Shown here: in pieces, positions 7,752-15,755 of the stretch
Layout: the number at the start of each line of letters is the position of its first letter
How positions within the stretch are numbered: the first letter of the stretch is position 1
NCBI GenBank assembly: GCA_002404895.1
Contig: DHKO01000008.1
Span: 24,174 to 88,173, forward strand
DNA length: 64,000 nucleotides
Direction of reading: 5' to 3'
From: Treponema sp. UBA4692
GTDB lineage: Bacteria; Spirochaetota; Spirochaetia; Treponematales; Treponemataceae
Notes under the pieces: model-generated
What the model saw: only the letters and a program-made list of their open reading frames with translations
The model's database searches: none
What the model was told of the DNA's origin: nothing
Translations under genes and position numbers: made by a program

Positions 7752-7775
7752 CTTTATTATTTTGGATTTGGACAT

Positions 7776-7815
7776 AAAAAAAGGATTTGCAATCGTAAAA
7801 TCACAAATCCTTTTT
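7776..7815 (-). terminator. Intrinsic terminator after rplS
   Basis: A 12-bp perfect stem (AAAAAGGATTTG at 7778-7789 with its complement at 7804-7815) is followed on the minus strand by a run of seven T that ends directly against an ATG at 7775. It should end most rpsP-rplS transcripts, separating the ribosomal part from the FliK-like part. Confidence 0.8.
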
Positions 7816-7839
7816 AATCTTAGACGCTAAGGTCTAGAA

Positions 7840-8316
7840 TTATTTCTTTTTCGCTTCTTTTGCAGCTTCGGCAGCTTCATTTGCAGCTTTTGCAGCGGCA
7901 ACAATTGCAGCTTCCTTAGCTTCTGCGGCAGCAGAAAGTCCGCGTGACCAGTTAAGATATTCAACCGCTTTCTGTCCGATAAGCTCTTTGACTTTTGTAT
8001 CTTTACCAATCTTGTTGCGGAGATAATAAAGCTTAGCACGGCGAACTTTTGCAGGGCGAACGATTTCAACCTTGATTACGCGAGGGCTGTAAACAGGGAA
8101 TACACGCTCAACACCAACACCGTAAGAAGTCTTGCGTACTGTGAAAGTCTTGCGGATTCCTTCATTTTTAATGCAAAGAACGATTCCTTCAAAAATCTGG
8201 ATACGCTTTGTCTTTCCTTCGATAATTTCAAAGTGAACTTTTACAGTATCACCAACTGAGAAGTTAAGAGCACCCTCTTTCTTCTGTTTCTCTTCAATAG
8301 TCTTAATAAGATCCAT
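7840..8316 (-). CDS. rplS: 50S ribosomal protein bL19 with an Ala-rich C-terminal extension
   Basis: 158 residues from the ATG at 8316-8314, which has GGAG eight bases upstream; a longer frame to 8346 lacks support. The core is a normal L19 (VGDTVKVHFEIIEG, QIFEGIVLCIKN, TFTVRKTSYGVGVERVFP, RRAKLYYLRNKIGK) ending near residue 120. The rest is an Ala/Lys/Glu-rich helical tail (AAAEAKEAAIVAAAKAAN and so on) of about 35 residues that the family generally lacks. It overlaps the trmD stop by 14 nt. L19 lies at the 30S-50S interface. Confidence 0.95.
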   Translation of the reverse strand: MDLIKTIEEKQKKEGALNFSVGDTVKVHFEIIEGKTKRIQIFEGIVLCIKNEGIRKTFTVRKTSYGVGVERVFPVYSPRVIKVEIVRPAKVRRAKLYYLRNKIGKDTKVKELIGQKAVEYLNWSRGLSAAAEAKEAAIVAAAKAANEAAEAAKEAKKK

Positions 8317-9088
8317 TGGTTTTTCTCCTCTTTTTGCTGCGGACATTCTTCAAAGAAATCTGCTCCGTCAGTTCCTCAATCATTTTTTCGGCTTCTGAAG
8401 TCAACTCACCTTTTAATCTCGCCGCCGAAATCAAATCCGGCCGGTTGGCAAGAGTTTTCTGGATTCGCTTTTTCAGACGCCACTTCCGAATATTTTCATG
8501 GTTTCCTGAAAGCAGAATTTCAGGCACTTCCAAGTCCTTGTATACAGCCGGGTGCGTATACTGAGGATATTCCAAAAGTCCGCCAGAATAACTTTCTTCG
8601 TCCAATGATTCAGGAGTTATGACATCTTTTACAAGCCGATAAACAGAATCGACTATAACAGTTGCAGCCAGCTCCCCGCTCGACATGACGTAATCTCCGA
8701 TGGAAATTTCGTCGTCAACGTACAAATCAATAATCCGCTGGTCAATACCTTCGTATCTTCCGCAGATAAAGACGATTTCATCTTTCTGACTAAGTTCTTG
8801 CGCTTTCGCCTGCGAAAAAGGCTTTCCAGAAGGCGTAACGTAAATCACGTGCTTCTTGCATGCTTTTACGCTGTCCAGCGCTTTCCCGAGAGGCTCAGCC
8901 ATCAGCAACTGACCGGCTCCGCCTCCATACGGCTTGTCATCACAAGTTTTGTGCTTATCAAAGGCAAAATCCCTGATATTCACTAAATCGTAGGCAATAA
9001 TTCCCTTTTCAACCGCTTTTGCCATGATTGAGGTCTCAAAAAAAGCACGCGGAATCTCAGGAAACAAGGTCAGCACAGTAAATTTCAT
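8303..9088 (-). CDS. trmD: tRNA (guanine-N1)-methyltransferase TrmD
   Basis: 261 residues; methylates G37 next to the anticodon using SAM, preventing frameshifting. Trefoil-knot SPOUT signatures are visible: FTVLTLFPEIPRAFFETSI at the N-terminus, KPYGGGAGQLLMAEPL, EIVFICGRYEGIDQRI, ISIGDYVMSSGELAA and YTHPAVYKDLEVPEILLSGNH with GNH near residue 195. Placed between rimM (4-nt gap) and rplS (overlap), the standard bacterial order. Confidence 0.97.
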   Translation of the reverse strand: MKFTVLTLFPEIPRAFFETSIMAKAVEKGIIAYDLVNIRDFAFDKHKTCDDKPYGGGAGQLLMAEPLGKALDSVKACKKHVIYVTPSGKPFSQAKAQELSQKDEIVFICGRYEGIDQRIIDLYVDDEISIGDYVMSSGELAATVIVDSVYRLVKDVITPESLDEESYSGGLLEYPQYTHPAVYKDLEVPEILLSGNHENIRKWRLKKRIQKTLANRPDLISAARLKGELTSEAEKMIEELTEQISLKNVRSKKRRKTNGSY

Positions 9089-9092
9089 GGAA

Positions 9093-9680
9093 TTACTCCA
9101 GAATCCAGAGGTGCATCAACTGGATTATCTTGTTTTTAACGTCAACTTCGCCAATGAACTCTTTTCGGAAAGGAACATAAACCGTCCGAATTTTGCCCTT
9201 GGAATCATATTTGACCTTATCACTAAGACAATCACAATTCTCGGCCAGCAAAACCTTCAATAGGTCTCCAGAACCGCCTTCCATTACGTCTGTGATTGTA
9301 CCCAAAACTTTGGGCGCAGATTTTTCTGCCAATCCGTTTTTTGCCTCGCTGTAAACAAGGCTGCAAGTTTTCAAATCTTCGACATACCACTCGTTCTTAT
9401 TCAAAGGACAAGCTTTGTCGCGCGGCACAACAATTTCCCATCGATTGTACTTTTGCACATCTTCAGGAGAATCAAGTCCTGCCAGCTTCATATACAAGTC
9501 GCGGCTGCCAGTTTCTACAGATTCAACCTTAAAAAGCTTTGAATCGCCGGTCTTGCCGTTTCTCAAAGTCACCTCGTCCATTTGCGAGAAATGCTCGTAA
9601 CGTCCAGAAGCGCTTTCAACCTTAAATTCACCCGTTACTCCGTGCGAGCCACGGACAAAACCTACTACAAATTGTTCCAC
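9093..9680 (-). CDS. rimM: Ribosome maturation factor RimM
   Basis: 195 residues; assists 30S head assembly and 16S rRNA processing through contact with S19. It starts EQFVVGFVRGSHGVTGEFKV, the typical RimM N-terminal barrel, and the C-terminal PRC barrel contains NEWYVEDLKTC, VLGTITDVMEGGSGDLLKV and VYVPFRKEFIGEVDVKNKII. It is somewhat longer than average because of short linkers. A canonical gene between khpA and trmD. Confidence 0.95.
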   Translation of the reverse strand: MEQFVVGFVRGSHGVTGEFKVESASGRYEHFSQMDEVTLRNGKTGDSKLFKVESVETGSRDLYMKLAGLDSPEDVQKYNRWEIVVPRDKACPLNKNEWYVEDLKTCSLVYSEAKNGLAEKSAPKVLGTITDVMEGGSGDLLKVLLAENCDCLSDKVKYDSKGKIRTVYVPFRKEFIGEVDVKNKIIQLMHLWILE

Positions 9681-9686
9681 AGTACA

Positions 9687-9920
9687 CTAGTCCAGTATTT
9701 CCAGGCTATAACGTTTACCGTCTTTACTGGCAGAAGCACTCAATACTGTGCGCAACGCTTTAGCAATACGACCGTACTTGCCGATAACCTTGCCAATATC
9801 ATTCTGAGCAACGCTAAGCTCAAGAACAGGTCCTCGTTCACCGGCTACTTCGTTTACCGAGACTGCACTGGGATCATCGACCAATGATTTTGCAATGTAT
9901 TCAATCAGGTCTTTTTCCAT
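9687..9920 (-). CDS. khpA: KH-domain RNA-binding protein KhpA (YlqC)
   Basis: 77 residues, essentially a single KH domain with the signature DIGKVIGKYGRIAKALRTVL (the GxxG loop is GKYG). This small protein is conserved between rpsP and rimM in many bacteria and acts as an RNA chaperone partner of KhpB. A GGGGAG sequence precedes the ATG at suitable distance. The KhpB partner is not in this window. Confidence 0.94.
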   Translation of the reverse strand: MEKDLIEYIAKSLVDDPSAVSVNEVAGERGPVLELSVAQNDIGKVIGKYGRIAKALRTVLSASASKDGKRYSLEILD

Positions 9921-9941
9921 TCCCCGTTACTCCCCGTTAAA

Positions 9942-10187
9942 CTATCTCTTGAAGCCTTTCTTGTTAAAGAGTTTAAGAACTGTTTCAGTCGGCTGAGCGC
10001 CAACTCCAATCCAGTAACGAGCTCTTTCTTCGTCAAAAGAAATCTGAGCCTCTTCACCTGCGATTGGCGCGTAAGTTCCGATTTCTTCGATTGTTCTTCC
10101 ATCACGTGGCTTGCGTGAATCCAAAACAACAATTCGATAGAACGGTCTCTTAGCTGCACCGAACTTCTTAAGTCTGATTTTAACCAC
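9942..10187 (-). CDS. rpsP: 30S ribosomal protein bS16
   Basis: 81 residues when started at the GTG at 10187-10185, which gives the standard N-terminus [20 protein letters not shown] and is preceded by GGAGG eight bases upstream. An ATG farther upstream at 10286 would add 33 residues unlike S16 and would include the promoter. It is first gene of the operon. Confidence 0.97.
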   Translation of the reverse strand: MVKIRLKKFGAAKRPFYRIVVLDSRKPRDGRTIEEIGTYAPIAGEEAQISFDEERARYWIGVGAQPTETVLKLFNKKGFKR

Positions 10188-10220
10188 TTTATTCCTCCAT
10201 AAATAGAATTGTGAAACAAT

Positions 10221-10249
10221 AATATATCTGTTTTGAAAATAAATATCAA
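10221..10249 (-). promoter_or_regulatory. rpsP operon promoter
   Basis: On the minus strand TTGATA (10249-10244), a 17-nt spacer and TATATT (10226-10221) lie about 33 nt before the rpsP GTG start. A good sigma-70 match in the right place. Confidence 0.75.
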
Positions 10250-10289
10250 GGCAGGAATCTTTAATATTCGGCAAATTCTCAATCAAAGA

Positions 10290-11279
10290 TTATAGATTAA
10301 AAATTTCCGGGAGCGGAGCTTCAATCCTGATGATTTTCTGGCTCACAGGATGAGGAAATTCAAGGCTTTGCGCGTGAAGCATAATCCGTCCGAAAGATTT
10401 TCCGCCATAAAGCTCGTCTCCAAGAATCGGACAGCCGACGCTCGCAAGATGAACGCGAATCTGATGTGTTCTGCCAGTGTGAAGAGCGCATTTTAAAACG
10501 CAAAGCGGAGATTTTTTATTTTGCCGTTCAATGCCGGTTACGTTTTTATCTTTATCAGAATCATTTTTAATGGAAGAAATCAGTTCAAAATCAGTTTTGC
10601 TCCAGAGTCCGCCTTTGTTCTCGCCTAGTTTTCCCCATTTTGCTGCCTGCGATTTCGGGCTGATTCGTCCCATAAAAAACTCTACCGAGAATTTTTCCTG
10701 CTTTGGAACGCCGCAGACAACGGCAACATAAGTTTTTTTCGCCGTGCGGTTCTCAAACATTTCGTGAAGCGGCTTGTTCACGCTCCGGGATTTTGAAAAA
10801 AGAATAACGCCGGAAGTTCCAGCATCGAGACGGTGCATAATTCCAACGTAAGGCAGATTTTTCGCATTTGGCTTTTCAATTTTCTGCCGCTCAAACAAAA
10901 ATCGCACAACCGCATCGTGAAGATTGTCCCGATCTTCAACAATTGTGCTTTCAACAGGAAAATGCGCGGGCTTGTTCACGCAGATTAAAAAATCGTCCTC
11001 AAACAAAATAGCTTTTTGCGAAAGCTCAAATTTTATGTCGTCAGGCTTTTTCTCAAAGAAAAGTTTTTCCTCGTCAAGATTCACGCTGATTTCTCCGCCG
11101 GAAAAAATTTCATACGACGGAATGCGAATCTGCCTGCCGTTCACAAAAACTGAGCCGGAGACAATTAAGCGGCGGATTTTTGAATTTGAAATTTCTTTTC
11201 CGATAAGTAGCGGGAGTTTTTCGCGGAGAATCAAGTCAAGGCGGATTTTAGACGATGTCTTAAAACTGTAATTTTTCAT
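10290..11279 (-). CDS. RluA-family 23S rRNA/tRNA pseudouridine synthase
   Basis: 329 residues. An N-terminal S4 RNA-binding domain (residues about 10-75, including NSKIRRLIVSGSVFVNGRQI) precedes the RluA catalytic domain with the hallmark HRLDAGTSGVILFSKS (149-164), whose Asp152 is the catalytic residue, and the later CALHTGRTHQIRVHLASVG and GDELYGG motifs. RluA, RluC and RluD types cannot be told apart from this, so no symbol is given. It lies 103 nt upstream of rpsP and 42 nt downstream of oppF. Confidence 0.92.
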   Translation of the reverse strand: MKNYSFKTSSKIRLDLILREKLPLLIGKEISNSKIRRLIVSGSVFVNGRQIRIPSYEIFSGGEISVNLDEEKLFFEKKPDDIKFELSQKAILFEDDFLICVNKPAHFPVESTIVEDRDNLHDAVVRFLFERQKIEKPNAKNLPYVGIMHRLDAGTSGVILFSKSRSVNKPLHEMFENRTAKKTYVAVVCGVPKQEKFSVEFFMGRISPKSQAAKWGKLGENKGGLWSKTDFELISSIKNDSDKDKNVTGIERQNKKSPLCVLKCALHTGRTHQIRVHLASVGCPILGDELYGGKSFGRIMLHAQSLEFPHPVSQKIIRIEAPLPEIFNL

Positions 11280-11321
11280 ATTCTATCTGCAAAATTTCTT
11301 ATAATCAAAAAAAAGCTGGAT

Positions 11322-12293
11322 TTAGCCGATAAAATGGCAGCGGACTTTGTGTCCAAAAGCAATTTCTTTCAATTTTGGAACTTCGCTCAGGCATTTTTCG
11401 CTTGAATTCGGACATCTTGAACCAAAAGGACAGCCTTTCAAAGGTCCTAAAACAGTTCTGATTTCTGACGCGGCGGAATTTTTTCTTGAATTCTGATTTT
11501 CTTTTTTGATTTCGGCCGATGAAAAAAGCAGCCTTGTGTAAGGATGAAGCGCGCTTTTGTAAAGGCTTTCAGCAGGAGCTTCTTCCATAATCATTCCAGA
11601 ATACATGACGCCGATTGTGTCGCAAAAATAGCAGGAGACCCGCAAATCGTGCGCGATAAACAAAAACGAAAGATTCCGGCGTTTTTTCAAGTCAACGAGA
11701 AGATTTAAGATTTGTCCTTGAACGCTCACATCAAGAGCGGAAACAATCTCGTCGCAAATCAAGACTTCTGGGCGCATTATCAAGGCGCGGGCAATTGAAA
11801 TTCTCTGGCGCTGGCCGCCTGAAAATTCTGAAGGACGGCGTTCCAAATCTTTCGGGTCAAGCCCGACTTCGTCAAGAAGCTCAGCCGCCTCAGTTCGCGC
11901 TTTTTTGCGCCCCGGCCAAAGCGAAGAGGACTTGTACGCGCTTGTCAAAATGCTGAAAATGCTCATTCTTGGATTCAAGGATTTTCCCGGGTCTTGGAAA
12001 ATGTATTTTACTTTTTCGCGGTAAGATTTCAGTTCGGATTTTGAGAATTCTCCGACATTCTTCTGATTGTAAAAAATTTTTCCGGAATTCTGCCTGTACA
12101 TCTGAATCAGAATTCTTGCGGCGGTTGTTTTTCCAGAGCCTGACTCGCCGACAAGCCCGTAAGTTTTACCTCGCTCAAGAGAGAACGAAACGTCATTCAC
12201 AGCGTAGACAAATTTGTCCTGACGGGCAAAAAATCCAGCGTCAAGAGTGAAAAGTTTTGTGAGATTTTCAGCTTTTATTACAGTTCCGCCCAT
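11322..12293 (-). CDS. oppF: Oligopeptide ABC transporter ATPase OppF
   Basis: 323 residues. Walker A GESGSGKTT at 49-57, ABC signature FSGGQRQRISIARAL, Walker B EVLICDEIVSALD and the H-loop FLFIAHDLRV are all intact. The C-terminal oligopeptide/dipeptide family extension with the Cys-rich segment GCPFGSRCPNSSEKCL follows; similar four-Cys segments bind an iron-sulfur cluster in some Opp/Dpp ATPases. GGAG precedes the ATG. It pairs with the OppD half of the fused gene upstream to power peptide uptake. Confidence 0.94.
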   Translation of the reverse strand: MGGTVIKAENLTKLFTLDAGFFARQDKFVYAVNDVSFSLERGKTYGLVGESGSGKTTAARILIQMYRQNSGKIFYNQKNVGEFSKSELKSYREKVKYIFQDPGKSLNPRMSIFSILTSAYKSSSLWPGRKKARTEAAELLDEVGLDPKDLERRPSEFSGGQRQRISIARALIMRPEVLICDEIVSALDVSVQGQILNLLVDLKKRRNLSFLFIAHDLRVSCYFCDTIGVMYSGMIMEEAPAESLYKSALHPYTRLLFSSAEIKKENQNSRKNSAASEIRTVLGPLKGCPFGSRCPNSSEKCLSEVPKLKEIAFGHKVRCHFIG

Positions 12294-12371
12294 TTTTTCT
12301 CCATTTTGATTCTTCGATAAAAACGCGATTTTTCATTATTCGATTTTGACTTTAATTTTCCATTTTGGTTT

Positions 12372-14639
12372 TTATTTTCCGTTTTGTTCCGCAGCGTTTT
12401 TCATCTTCCAGCAAATATGGCTGATAAAATCATCTGAATTGTTTTCATCATTCTGATTATTTTCGGTTGCCAGATTTTTCTCAAGAATCGGATTTCCGCC
12501 GCTCAAAGATTTTTTGCAGTCTTCTTTTGCAAAGCGGCATCTCGGAGCAAAAGGACAGCCCGGCTCAGGATTTGCAGGATCGGTAACGCGGCCCGGAATC
12601 GACGACATTTTTTCTGCCGTGTAATGGCTTCCGAATTTTGGAGATGAGGAAATCAAGGCCTGGCTGTAAGGATTCAAAGGCGAGCTCATGATTTTTTCTG
12701 AACTGCCTTTTTCCATGATAACTCCGCCGTACATCACGATTATGCTGTCGCAAAGCTGGGCGACGAGATTTATGTTGTGGCTTATAAAAATGATTGAAAG
12801 TCCACGCTCAATATTAAGCCTGCGCAAAAGAGAAACAATCTGGCTTTGAATCGTAACGTCGAGCGCGGTTGTAGGCTCGTCTGCAATCAAAAGCTCGCAG
12901 CCCTGCGCGAGAGCAAGCGCGATTCCAATCCGCTGGAGCTGACCGCCTGAAAACTGGTGAGGAAAATTCTTCAAGCGGAATTCAGAATCGGTAAGCCCGA
13001 CTTCGTTTAAAAGCGCGGCGGCTTTTTTATGAGATTCTTCTTTTGTGATTTTCGGATTTGAATTTCTGAAAGTCTCGAAGAAAACGCTTTCCATATTTTG
13101 AAGCGGGTCAAAGCTTCTTCCCGGCTCCTGGAAAATCATTCCGATTTTTTTGCCTCTGTAAGTGCGAAGCTCCTTTTGAGAAAGCGACGCGAGATTCACA
13201 GAAGACGAGCCGTCATTGTATAGAATTTCGCCCGAGACAAGCGCGTTTGAAGGCAAAAGTCCGGGAATTGCGGTGGAGGTTACGGTTTTTCCAGAGCCTG
13301 ACTCGCCGACAATTCCTAAAATTTCGCCGCGCCGCATTTCAAACGAGACTTTGCGCACAGAATGAATTTCAACCTGCTCTTTTCCGCGCTGCATAAAGAA
13401 CGAGACGCGCAGATTGCGGACAGAAAGCAACGGGGGCGTTACGGGGGATTTTCCCCCGTTAGAAGGGGGTGTCGGCGCAACGGCGGAAGCGCAGCTGACA
13501 GAGTGCGGCGCAGGGGGAAGGCTTTCCCCCTCCAATTTTTTTTGAACAGAAAAAGTCTCTTTTATTTTTTTTAGCGCGTTTTTCTTGAAGACCGCGTGGT
13601 AAGGATCGTAAAAATCGCGGAGAGCGTCGCCGAGAAAGTTGAACGCAAGCGTTACTGCCAAAAGAAGCGCGACTGGAATCAAAAGCCACGGAAAATTCCG
13701 CAGGTTGCTGAGCGTCGAGATGTCGCGGTTTATAAGGCTTCCCCAGCTTACGGCAGGGTCGGCGATTCCAAGGCCGAGATAGCTTAAAGTTGTCTCGCTC
13801 ATTATGAAGCCCGGAATTGAAAGAGTTGTGCTGACGATTAAAAGGCTTGTAATCTGGGGAATTATGTGGCGGAAAATTATTGTTCCGCTAGGAACGCCCT
13901 CGATTTCAGCGTCAATCACAAATTCCTCGCGCTTTATCGAATGAATCATTCCGCGCAAAGTTCTCGCGCTTCCCGGCCAGCCGACAAGCGAAAGAATCAC
14001 CGTGATGACCATATAGCTTTGCCCAGAGTCCATGCTCGAATTCAAAAGCGAGCGCAAAAACAAAATCAGGTAAAGCCCCGGAATCAGCATAAAAAATTCG
14101 GAGAAGCGCATTATAGTCCAGTCGGCGGCTCCGCCGTAAAACCCTGCAAGTCCGCCAAGCAAAATCGCGAGAAAAAGCGAGACCGCGCTTGCGACAAAGC
14201 CGATTGTAAGGGAAATTCTGCTTCCGTAGACAATACGGCTGAACAGGTCACGCCCCAAATTATCCGCGCCGAAGAGAAAAACCGGGTAAACCTCGCCGGT
14301 TTCGTCAGGCAAAGTCGCAAAAAGATGACGTTCGGCCGGAATAAGCCCTAAAAACTTGTATTTTTCACCTTTCGCAAAGAAATGGATTTTGTGGCTCAAG
14401 CCTTTAACGCGCGCATATTTCCAAGTTACGGAATTCAAAACGCGATGCTCGCGCGCTTCAAGACCATTCGCGGTGATTTCAATGTCCGAAGGATGGAAAC
14501 TTCCATTCTCAAAAGCCGTGTTCGGAGAGTAAGGCGCGATAAATTCCGCAAAAATCATCACGAGATACAAAAAAATTATCACGCAAAGCGAGGAAAAAGC
14601 GAGAGGACGAGATTTCAAGAATTTTAAGATTTGTCTCAT
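12372..14639 (-). CDS. Fused oligopeptide permease OppC and ATPase OppD
   Basis: 755 residues. Residues 1-365 are an OppC-type permease with an N-terminal membrane segment, a large periplasmic insert (about 40-115), five further membrane segments and the EAA loop (about 241-262) that contacts the ATPase. Residues 405-755 are a complete OppD ATPase with Walker A GESGSGKT (445-452), FSGGQLQRIGIALAL signature, ELLIADEPTTALD Walker B and the C-terminal GCPFAPRCRFAKEDC segment. The two are joined by a Pro/Ser/Ala-rich linker (373-404) encoded by a GC-rich repeat-like segment (13428-13531). Separate oppC and oppD genes are the norm. The frame is open throughout, so a single fused chain or a processed one is expected. 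Confidence 0.92.
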   Translation of the reverse strand: MRQILKFLKSRPLAFSSLCVIIFLYLVMIFAEFIAPYSPNTAFENGSFHPSDIEITANGLEAREHRVLNSVTWKYARVKGLSHKIHFFAKGEKYKFLGLIPAERHLFATLPDETGEVYPVFLFGADNLGRDLFSRIVYGSRISLTIGFVASAVSLFLAILLGGLAGFYGGAADWTIMRFSEFFMLIPGLYLILFLRSLLNSSMDSGQSYMVITVILSLVGWPGSARTLRGMIHSIKREEFVIDAEIEGVPSGTIIFRHIIPQITSLLIVSTTLSIPGFIMSETTLSYLGLGIADPAVSWGSLINRDISTLSNLRNFPWLLIPVALLLAVTLAFNFLGDALRDFYDPYHAVFKKNALKKIKETFSVQKKLEGESLPPAPHSVSCASAVAPTPPSNGGKSPVTPPLLSVRNLRVSFFMQRGKEQVEIHSVRKVSFEMRRGEILGIVGESGSGKTVTSTAIPGLLPSNALVSGEILYNDGSSSVNLASLSQKELRTYRGKKIGMIFQEPGRSFDPLQNMESVFFETFRNSNPKITKEESHKKAAALLNEVGLTDSEFRLKNFPHQFSGGQLQRIGIALALAQGCELLIADEPTTALDVTIQSQIVSLLRRLNIERGLSIIFISHNINLVAQLCDSIIVMYGGVIMEKGSSEKIMSSPLNPYSQALISSSPKFGSHYTAEKMSSIPGRVTDPANPEPGCPFAPRCRFAKEDCKKSLSGGNPILEKNLATENNQNDENNSDDFISHICWKMKNAAEQNGK
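13428..13531. repeat. GC-rich hairpin-forming element forming the OppC-OppD linker
   Basis: The segment contains two short inverted repeats near its ends, GGGGGATTTTCCCCC and GGGGGAAGGCTTTCCCCC, around a GC-rich core. Composition is sharply different from both flanks, and it begins and ends where the permease and ATPase domains end and begin. It keeps the reading frame. It looks like a small mobile or palindromic repeat; other copies are not present in this window. Confidence 0.55.
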
Positions 14640-14691
14640 TTTTTATTCAATTTTCGATATTCGATTGGCAACGTAAAAAAAATCCTGAAAG

Positions 14692-15717
14692 CTAGTTTTT
14701 TGAAACTTTAAAGCTCGAAAGCGGAATTTCCTTTGAATAGTTCAGCGGAAGATTCGCCGCATACGAAAGCTCCGGGAACGAAAGTCCGCTTTCCACAGTG
14801 AAAACTGGATTTTCTCCGCTTTTGTTCAGAATCTGCGCGATGAATTTTCCGGCTTTAAGCGTGTTCAAAGTCGCGGTCAGCGGAATTGTTCCGCTTGAAG
14901 ATGTAATTTCCTTGCTTGCGCCGGAGGCAGGAGAAAGCTCAATCAAAGAGGAAGAATTCCCGGAGAAATTCCCGGAAGAATTTGACTTTATCGAGCAGTT
15001 TTTCAAAAGATATTTCCATGCGGCAGAGCCAGAATTTGAAACTTTCAGGTCAAAATTGCATTTCAAGTTAAGATTAACGTTGTCAAAAATATTTGAGGAA
15101 ATTTTGTTTCCAGCCAAAATTGAAGCTGCGGCCACAGAAGCCGCGGCAACCGTCATTCCGCCTGAAGTGAACGCGTTTTTCATCTCCGAGAGAGTCGGAA
15201 GAACGATTTTCGGATTTGAAAGCGACAAGCTCGGCTTGAAAACAGGAACTTCAAAAGATTTTGAGAACGGAAGAGTCATCGTCTGGTTTTCCATCAGCGG
15301 AATTTTGCTCAAATCGAGAGAAGCGTTTCCAGAAACCGAAAACGGAAGAGATTTTTTTCCGCTCGTGGATTTTGCGAAATTCAAAATCGTGTTGTACGGA
15401 ATCTTGAAGCTGAACGCGTTTGATTTTGTGCCTAAAGCCGCAATGCTCACGCCATTGTCCGCGCTTAGCGAAGTGAATTTTGAATTCTCGTAGAGAACAT
15501 CCGCCGAAACCTGCTTTACAGAAAAAGCGACAGGATAAGGATTTTGAATCGAATAATTGCAGCTGAAAGTGATTCCTTCCAAGTCAAGCGATTTTATCGC
15601 CACGTTCTGAAAATTTATCGAAGGCGAAAGTCCAAGCTCCTTTAAAGTCGAGCATGAAAGAGCGAAAAGCGCAGCCGCCGAAATCAAAAAAGACTTCAAA
15701 AATCTGATTTTCTTCAT
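14692..15717 (-). CDS. LEA-type-2 domain lipoprotein
   Basis: 341 residues from the ATG at 15717. Lysines, a hydrophobic core and the lipobox ALFALSC mark a lipoprotein. The rest has two repeats of the late-embryogenesis-abundant type 2 (WHy-like) beta-sandwich pattern: VAIKSLDLEGITFSCNYSIQ, NPYPVAFSVKQVSADVLYEN and again NVNLNLKCNFDLKVSNSG, ending KFIAQILNKSG. Bacterial LEA-2 lipoproteins are found in the periplasm and their role is poorly known. It is embedded between oppB and the fused oppCD, so it is probably co-expressed with the peptide transporter. Confidence 0.8.
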   Translation of the reverse strand: MKKIRFLKSFLISAAALFALSCSTLKELGLSPSINFQNVAIKSLDLEGITFSCNYSIQNPYPVAFSVKQVSADVLYENSKFTSLSADNGVSIAALGTKSNAFSFKIPYNTILNFAKSTSGKKSLPFSVSGNASLDLSKIPLMENQTMTLPFSKSFEVPVFKPSLSLSNPKIVLPTLSEMKNAFTSGGMTVAAASVAAASILAGNKISSNIFDNVNLNLKCNFDLKVSNSGSAAWKYLLKNCSIKSNSSGNFSGNSSSLIELSPASGASKEITSSSGTIPLTATLNTLKAGKFIAQILNKSGENPVFTVESGLSFPELSYAANLPLNYSKEIPLSSFKVSKN

Positions 15718-15755
15718 TTTATCTTCAATCTCCAATTTTTTTCTGATTTTTCAGT

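Noticed and set aside
8317..8346. Ten-residue extension of L19
   Set aside because: The ATG at 8316 has a ribosome binding site and standard L19 start; the extension lies inside trmD.
10188..10286. Long N-terminus of rpsP from an ATG at 10286
   Set aside because: It covers the promoter and gives non-S16 residues; the GTG at 10187 has GGAGG and a normal S16 start.
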